Positions 59,708 to 64,000 of a stretch of DNA of 64,000 nucleotides are shown here, piece after piece. The notes below the pieces were generated by a model. It was not told the DNA's origin. It was given only the letters and a program-made list of their open reading frames with translations, and searched no databases. Within the stretch, counting starts at the first letter, position 1, and each line of letters starts with the position of its first letter. Origin of the DNA: Neocallimastix lanati (nom. inval.) (Eukaryota > Neocallimastigomycota > Neocallimastigomycetes > Neocallimastigales > Neocallimastigaceae); NCBI GenBank assembly GCA_016946835.1, contig JACVTC010000068.1:635001-699000 (forward strand). The letters are read 5' to 3'. The translations under genes were made by a program, and so were the position numbers.

Positions 59708-59950
59708 TGTTAAAGTTCAACATAATATTTAAACTTTTGTACATTAAAGTATTATAAATATTTATAATATTTGATTAAGTAATAATTTGTATGTAAAATA
59801 TAAAAAGAAAATTTTTTTATGAAATTAATATTTTGAGTCTTTTTAAATACTTTTTTAAATCATATAAATTAATAAATAATAAATTAAATTTAATTAAATA
59901 ATAATACATTTTGTTGTGTACACATCATATCTTATATTGACTCCTTAACA
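59708..59950 (+). repeat. Copia 3' LTR (243 bp)
   Basis: Read base by base against the 5' LTR, I found no difference. Followed by the target duplication ATATT. Confidence 0.97.
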
Positions 59951-60499
59951 ATATTAAATATATTAAATTAAATAGTTAATTTCTTCTAAATATATATAAT
60001 AAGAATATTATTATATATATAATTTAACTATTTATATTTATTTTAAAGTTTATATTAAAAATACATAATACTTCTATATTGATATGAAATAGAAATAAAA
60101 ACTCTAATTAATAATAAATTTATATTAATTAAGAAATGGAGCAAAAGCATAAATTTATGTATTAATCTAGTTTTTATTATATTTCTTATTAGAAATTAAT
60201 TTATATATTTTTATTATTTAATTTAAACATTAATGAAAGTAAATAATTAATATTTATTACTTTAATATAGAAAAACTTTATTATAGTAAATAATTATAAA
60301 AGAGAAAAATATTTAAAAATAGTTTTATTTCTTTGTCCTAGAATAATAAATAGTAGATTAGTGTAATTGTTGAGATCAAAATATGAAAATAAATATTAAT
60401 TTTAGGAATAAATGTTAGTTTATATTTTTAATAATGATAAGCAAATGTAATTCTTCTAAATAAATAAAATTTAAATAAAATTATTTTTATAAAACATAT

Positions 60500-61425
60500 T
60501 GTTAGAAGTAGAAATTTATGATATAAAAATAAATGTTAAATTAGATTAAATTAATATGAATATACGAATCATATTATGTAATACATTAATTAAATAAATT
60601 AACATGTATCTAAATTTAGCCACAGTTCTTGTATAAATAGAACTGGTTTTACTTTAATTGTAAATCTGAGGTTAGTTATTAATACATAATAAACATTTAT
60701 CATAAAACCCATTTTTACCTTCTAAAAGATTAAGAGTCTCAAGACTCTAATCGACTGAGCGAAAGAAGCTGATAAGTAATAGAAGATTTCAAAATGGTAA
60801 TTACAAAAGACTCTTAATCAAAAATATAAAGGAATGAAATCTATATTACAATAGCTATAATAGCCGGAATTTTAGAAGAACTACTAGCCTTCATAACTAG
60901 CTCAATGATTACAAAAAGGAAAGGACATTACCCCCACATAAAATAAATGTGAAATTAGTAAGACCGAACATGAATGTCACCTCTAAAATAATATGGTTAA
61001 TGTTAATCCACAAAACATATAAATTATGGTTATTGCTAAACCAAAAAGCAAATATAAATTACCAATGAAGGGACAAAAATAAACTTGTATGAAAAATTCA
61101 TCGTAGTCGGCATATATAATTTAAAACTAAATAAATTTAAACTTCTTTGAAGCAAACTAGATTTTTGTATAAACAGAAAATCAAGTTTGAGGGGGAATGT
61201 TAGAAGTAGAAATTTATGATATAAAAATAAATGTTAAATTAAATTAAATTAATATGAATATACGAATCATATTATGTAATACATTAATTAAATAAATCAA
61301 CATGTATCTAAATTTAGCCACAGTTCTTGTATTAATAGAACTGGTTTTACTTTAATTGTAAATCTGAGGTTAGTTATTAATACATAATAAACATTTATCA
61401 TAAAACCCATTTTTACCTTCTAAAA
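60500..61425 (+). mobile_element. TRIM (miniature LTR retrotransposon), 926 bp
   Basis: Two 228-bp direct repeats (60500-60727 and 61198-61425; three differences seen) enclose a 470-bp internal region without coding frame. The target duplication CATAT lies at 60495-60499 and 61426-61430. The internal region starts with the same 14-nt primer site as the copia element and ends in GAGGGGGAA. LTRs start TGTTAGAAG and end CTTCTAAAA, so the usual final CA is lost in both. It must be mobilised in trans; shared priming signals point to a copia partner. Confidence 0.9.
60728..60760 (+). promoter_or_regulatory. TRIM primer-binding site with extended tRNA-Lys complementarity
   Basis: GATTAAGAGTCTCA is followed by a segment containing CTCTAATCGACTGAGC, complementary to the D-arm GCTCAGTCG.TTAGAG of a tRNA. 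With small gaps the complementarity spans about 33 nt from anticodon loop to D-arm, i.e. the 5' half of tRNA-Lys(CUU). Confidence 0.7.
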
Positions 61426-61838
61426 CATATAAATTATATCCCCCAAATAAAAGAATAAACCTTAAAAGAGCCGAACCTGAACTTCGTACTTTATCAATAT
61501 ATTATAATATATAATATAATGAAATAGTTTTAATTATTTTAATTATAATTAAATATATATAGTTGATATTATTTATTATATTATATTTATATAATTATAT
61601 TCTAATATATTTAACTTTATTATTCTTATTTTCATTTTAAGAATTATATAGTTATTATATTTATTATATTTATTATTTTAATATATATTTATTATATATT
61701 ATAATATATTTTAAATATATATTTATTATTAATATTTGTTAAATTATTATAACTACTCTTCTTTATTGTAGTTTAGAGAAGACCCTTGGTTAATTGGGTT
61801 TTATAAATTAAAATATATTAATAAAGGTTAATTAAATA

Positions 61839-62029
61839 GAATGTGGTTCATTTCGCCAATTTTTATAATACAATTTTTCAATACGCCATTTATTTTTAAT
61901 GGCTTGTAAAATTTTTTGTTAACGCCATAAAAATTTTAATAAAATTATATGTTAAAAAAAATAAATGTATAAATAAATAAACAAATAAATAAATAAATAA
62001 AGAATGTAATAAGTATATAAAAAAAAATA
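61839..62029 (+). other. Possible 5' terminal region of a MULE element
   Basis: Directly after R1 comes GTGGTTCATTTCGCCAA with further CGCCA motifs to about 61930. It could be the outer end of the MULE whose transposase relic starts at 63068; the opposite end would lie beyond the window. Inference from position only. Confidence 0.3.
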
Positions 62030-62310
62030 AATAGTAGAATATGAATATAAAGTACAGATTTAATAAAATAAAATAAAATAAATTGTAGAAATATGATTAT
62101 AAAGTACAGATTTTATAAAATAAAATAAAATAAAATAAAATAAATTGTAGAAATATGAATATAAAGTACAGATTTAATAAAATAAAATAAAATAAAATAA
62201 ATAGTAGAAATATGAATATAAAGTACAGATTTAATAAAATAAAATAAAATAAATAATAGAAATATAAATATAAAGTACAGATTGAATAAAATAAAATAAA
62301 TATCTAATAA
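62030..62310 (-). repeat. Minisatellite array, left arm (~60-bp unit)
   Basis: About five units of ATGAATATAAAGTACAGATT plus a run of AAATAAAAT. The reverse complement is the unit of the right-hand array at 62640-62990. Confidence 0.9.
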
Positions 62311-62579
62311 TTTTTTATTAAAGAATATTACAGATCAATGTTTTAGAAATGAAAATTTTTTACATTTTCATTGTATTCAATTGATGATGTAATTTAATAT
62401 ATAAAACAATATTATAGTTTGTTAATAATCTCATTAAATATAAATGATTTTTTTGCTTTCTAACATATATAATTAAATAAAACATTTTATTTTTAAAAAT
62501 AAATTGTCTTTAATATTCTTTAATAAAAAATAATAATAAATATTTATTTTATTTTATATATTAGTACTTTTATATTATT

Positions 62580-62990
62580 ACATTCAATATTTATTTTATT
62601 TTATATACTTGTACTTTTATATTATTACATTCAATATTTATTTAATTTTATTTTATTTTATTTTATTAAATATGTACTTAATATTCATATTTCTACTATT
62701 TATTTTATTTTATTTTATTTTATTAAATCTGTACTTTATATTCATATTTCTACTATTTATTTTATTTTATTTTATTTTATTAAATCTGTACTTTATATTC
62801 ATATTTCTACTATTTATTTTATTTTATTTTATTTTATTAAATCTGTACTTTATATTCATATTTCTACTATTTATTTTATTTTATTTTATTTTATTAAATC
62901 TGTACTTTATATTCATATTTCTACTATTTATTTTATTTTATTTTATTTTATTTTATTTTATTAAATCTGTACTTTATATTCATATTTAGA
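62580..62990 (+). repeat. Minisatellite array, right arm (~60-bp unit)
   Basis: About six units of AATCTGTACTTTATATTCAT plus TTTCTACTATTTATTTTATT and ATTTT runs, preceded by two copies of a related ~64-bp unit. The open frame through it (62609-62989) is a repeat artefact. Confidence 0.9.
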
Positions 62991-63067
62991 ATAATATTGG
63001 ATAATTAATATAATAATTTTAATTATATAATTAAAAAATATTTATAAAAATATAGAAATTGAAAAAA

Positions 63068-64000
63068 AATCTTATTATTGATATAAGTGAGTCTAACAAA
63101 GAAAAAAAATAAATTATTATTAATAAAAAATATAAATTTAATTTTTCATATATAAGAAAAGATAATTCAAAAGTTTATGTACCGAAATAAATGTAAATCT
63201 TTTATTATTTCAAATAATAAGAAAGAAATCTTAAAATATGATAGTTCACATAATCATCCTGAAAAAGAATACGATGTATCTCTATCTATAATGAAACATA
63301 AAATTAAAGATGGAATTGAAAAAAAGTTCAATTCCTTATGGTATAAAAATAAAATCCCTATATAATAAAATTTCTAAGGAAATGAGATTTATATGTTCAG
63401 AATATAATTCAATTAAATCCAAAATATCAAGAAATTTAAATAAAAACTACCATCCAATATAACAACATTTACTGAAATTCCTAATGAATCTAAATATTAT
63501 AAAACATAGTGAGGTGAAAATTTTATAATATTCAAAAAATATTAATTTAATAAAATTTCAATCACCTTTTCAAGTAAAATTATTTAGGGAATATAATGAT
63601 GATATATTTGTTGATGGTACATTTTTTATTGCCCCTAAATTTAGTTATCAAATATTTATTACAAGAACTTACGCTAAAGAATTAGATAGTTTTTACACTA
63701 CTTCTTTTGCAATATTACAAAATAAACAACAAGAAATATATAAAATATTTAAAAAATTAAAAAAAAAAAAAAATGCTAATACATGTAACAATAATATTAT
63801 AATAACAGAATCAATAGTTATTTAAATAATTTATTTCTAACAATACCATCTTATTATAAATTAATAGATAAATTAAATGAATTTGAACATTTACCATATT
63901 ATGATTATCAAAGAAAAATAAGAGGAATTTAGAAAATAAAAAAAAGAGCAATAAATAAAGCTAATGAAATCAGTGTCTTAATTGAACGTACAAAAATATT
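63068..64000 (+). pseudogene. MULE transposase relic with N-terminal FLYWCH zinc finger, runs off the end
   Basis: The first part reads YKFNFSYIRKDNSKVY, then CKSF, KEILKYD and SSHNHPEKE, a FLYWCH-type finger of the kind fused to MULE transposases. After KHKIKDGIEKKF frames break repeatedly. Near 63580 comes VKLFREYNDDIFVDGTFF followed by APKFSYQIFITRTYAKEL and TTSFAILQNKQQEIYKIF, the MULE domain start with its DGTF motif. Stops and frameshifts make it non-functional. It continues past base 64000. Confidence 0.8.

Larger units (their letters stand above)
54664..59950 (+). mobile_element. Ty1/copia LTR retrotransposon, full length
   Basis: A 5,287-bp element with 243-bp LTRs (TGTTAAAG...CCTTAACA) that I read as identical, flanked by the 5-bp duplication ATATT (54659-54663 and 59951-59955). 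It has a primer-binding site, a polypurine tract and a gag-pol in copia order (gag, protease, integrase, RT, RNase H). The insertion site corresponds exactly to uninterrupted sequence in the other R1 copy. One +1 frame break in integrase is the only visible defect. Identical LTRs imply a recent insertion. Confidence 0.95.
60080..61496 (+). mobile_element. R2: LTR-like insertion in R1, itself split by the TRIM
   Basis: Sequence absent from the intact R1 copy begins TGATATGAAATAG and ends CTTTATCA, with TGATA/TATCA inverted ends. ATAT borders both sides as a probable 4-5-bp target duplication. Without the TRIM and one target copy it is about 486 bp with no coding frame, so probably a solo LTR or small non-autonomous element. 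Confidence 0.6.
54500..61838 (+). repeat. Dispersed repeat R1, second copy, split by nested insertions
   Basis: R1 sequence is found at 54500-54663, 59956-60079 and 61497-61838, collinear with the intact copy at 11852-12513 and ending in the same GGTTAATTAAATA. The gaps hold the copia element and the R2 element with its TRIM. Small indels separate the copies. Confidence 0.85.

Noticed and set aside
62609-62989. A 126-codon hydrophobic protein with regular repeats
   Set aside because: It is a translation of the 60-bp minisatellite.

Overview
The window looks like nuclear DNA of an anaerobic gut fungus (Neocallimastigomycota). Non-coding DNA is extremely A+T-rich and full of poly-A/T, (AAT)n and (AAAT)n tracts, while genes are islands of more balanced composition. 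The recognisable gene set fits: a pyruvate formate-lyase with an N-terminal extension of hydrogenosomal type, a dockerin-bearing GH45 cellulase, a secreted CotH-family protein, and a multi-CBM18 surface protein. Genus and species cannot be read from the window.

Layout. 1-2217 (-): pyruvate formate-lyase, 3' end outside the window. 2.2-7.1 kb: A+T-rich spacer with two decayed coding fragments. 7718-9043 (-): GH45 cellulase with one fungal dockerin. 9-16.8 kb: spacer, G+C-richer relics, one intact copy of a dispersed repeat (here R1) and a tRNA-like sequence with encoded CCA. 16796-17911 (+): pseudogene of a membrane-anchored surface protein. 21530-23203 (+): intact CotH gene. 26.8-30.7 kb (+): decayed Ty1/copia element. 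32.8-51.6 kb (+): one giant split gene. 52.9-53.5 kb (-): LINE endonuclease relic. 54.5-61.8 kb: a second R1 copy broken open by nested retroelements (an intact-looking copia, an LTR-like element R2, and a TRIM inside R2). 62.0-64 kb: mirrored minisatellite arrays and a FLYWCH/MULE transposase relic running off the end.

The most striking object is the giant gene. Its last exon (40206-51559, 11,354 nt) is open throughout, has no in-frame ATG, and opens directly behind a splice acceptor, so it must be joined to upstream exons. It encodes about 3,080 residues of almost pure Glu/Asn/Asp, then about 320 residues of Ser/Thr-rich repeats, then six hevein-like CBM18 modules. Upstream lie about 41 candidate exons, all a multiple of three long and all in phase 1. 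Twenty-five form a tandem array (34083-37479) of intron-like units, each with the pattern AG-NNN-GT: the splice sites are constant, the triplet varies, and the putative exon is a single codon. The flanking 9-42 nt exons mostly carry one cysteine each. No stop arises at any junction. I know of no described gene with such an array of one-codon exons; transcript data would be decisive.

The retroelement cluster is also informative. The copia element has identical 243-bp LTRs, a 5-bp target duplication and an exact empty site in the intact R1 copy. Copia and TRIM share a primer-binding site matching the anticodon region of tRNA-Lys(CUU), which implies a half-tRNA primer.
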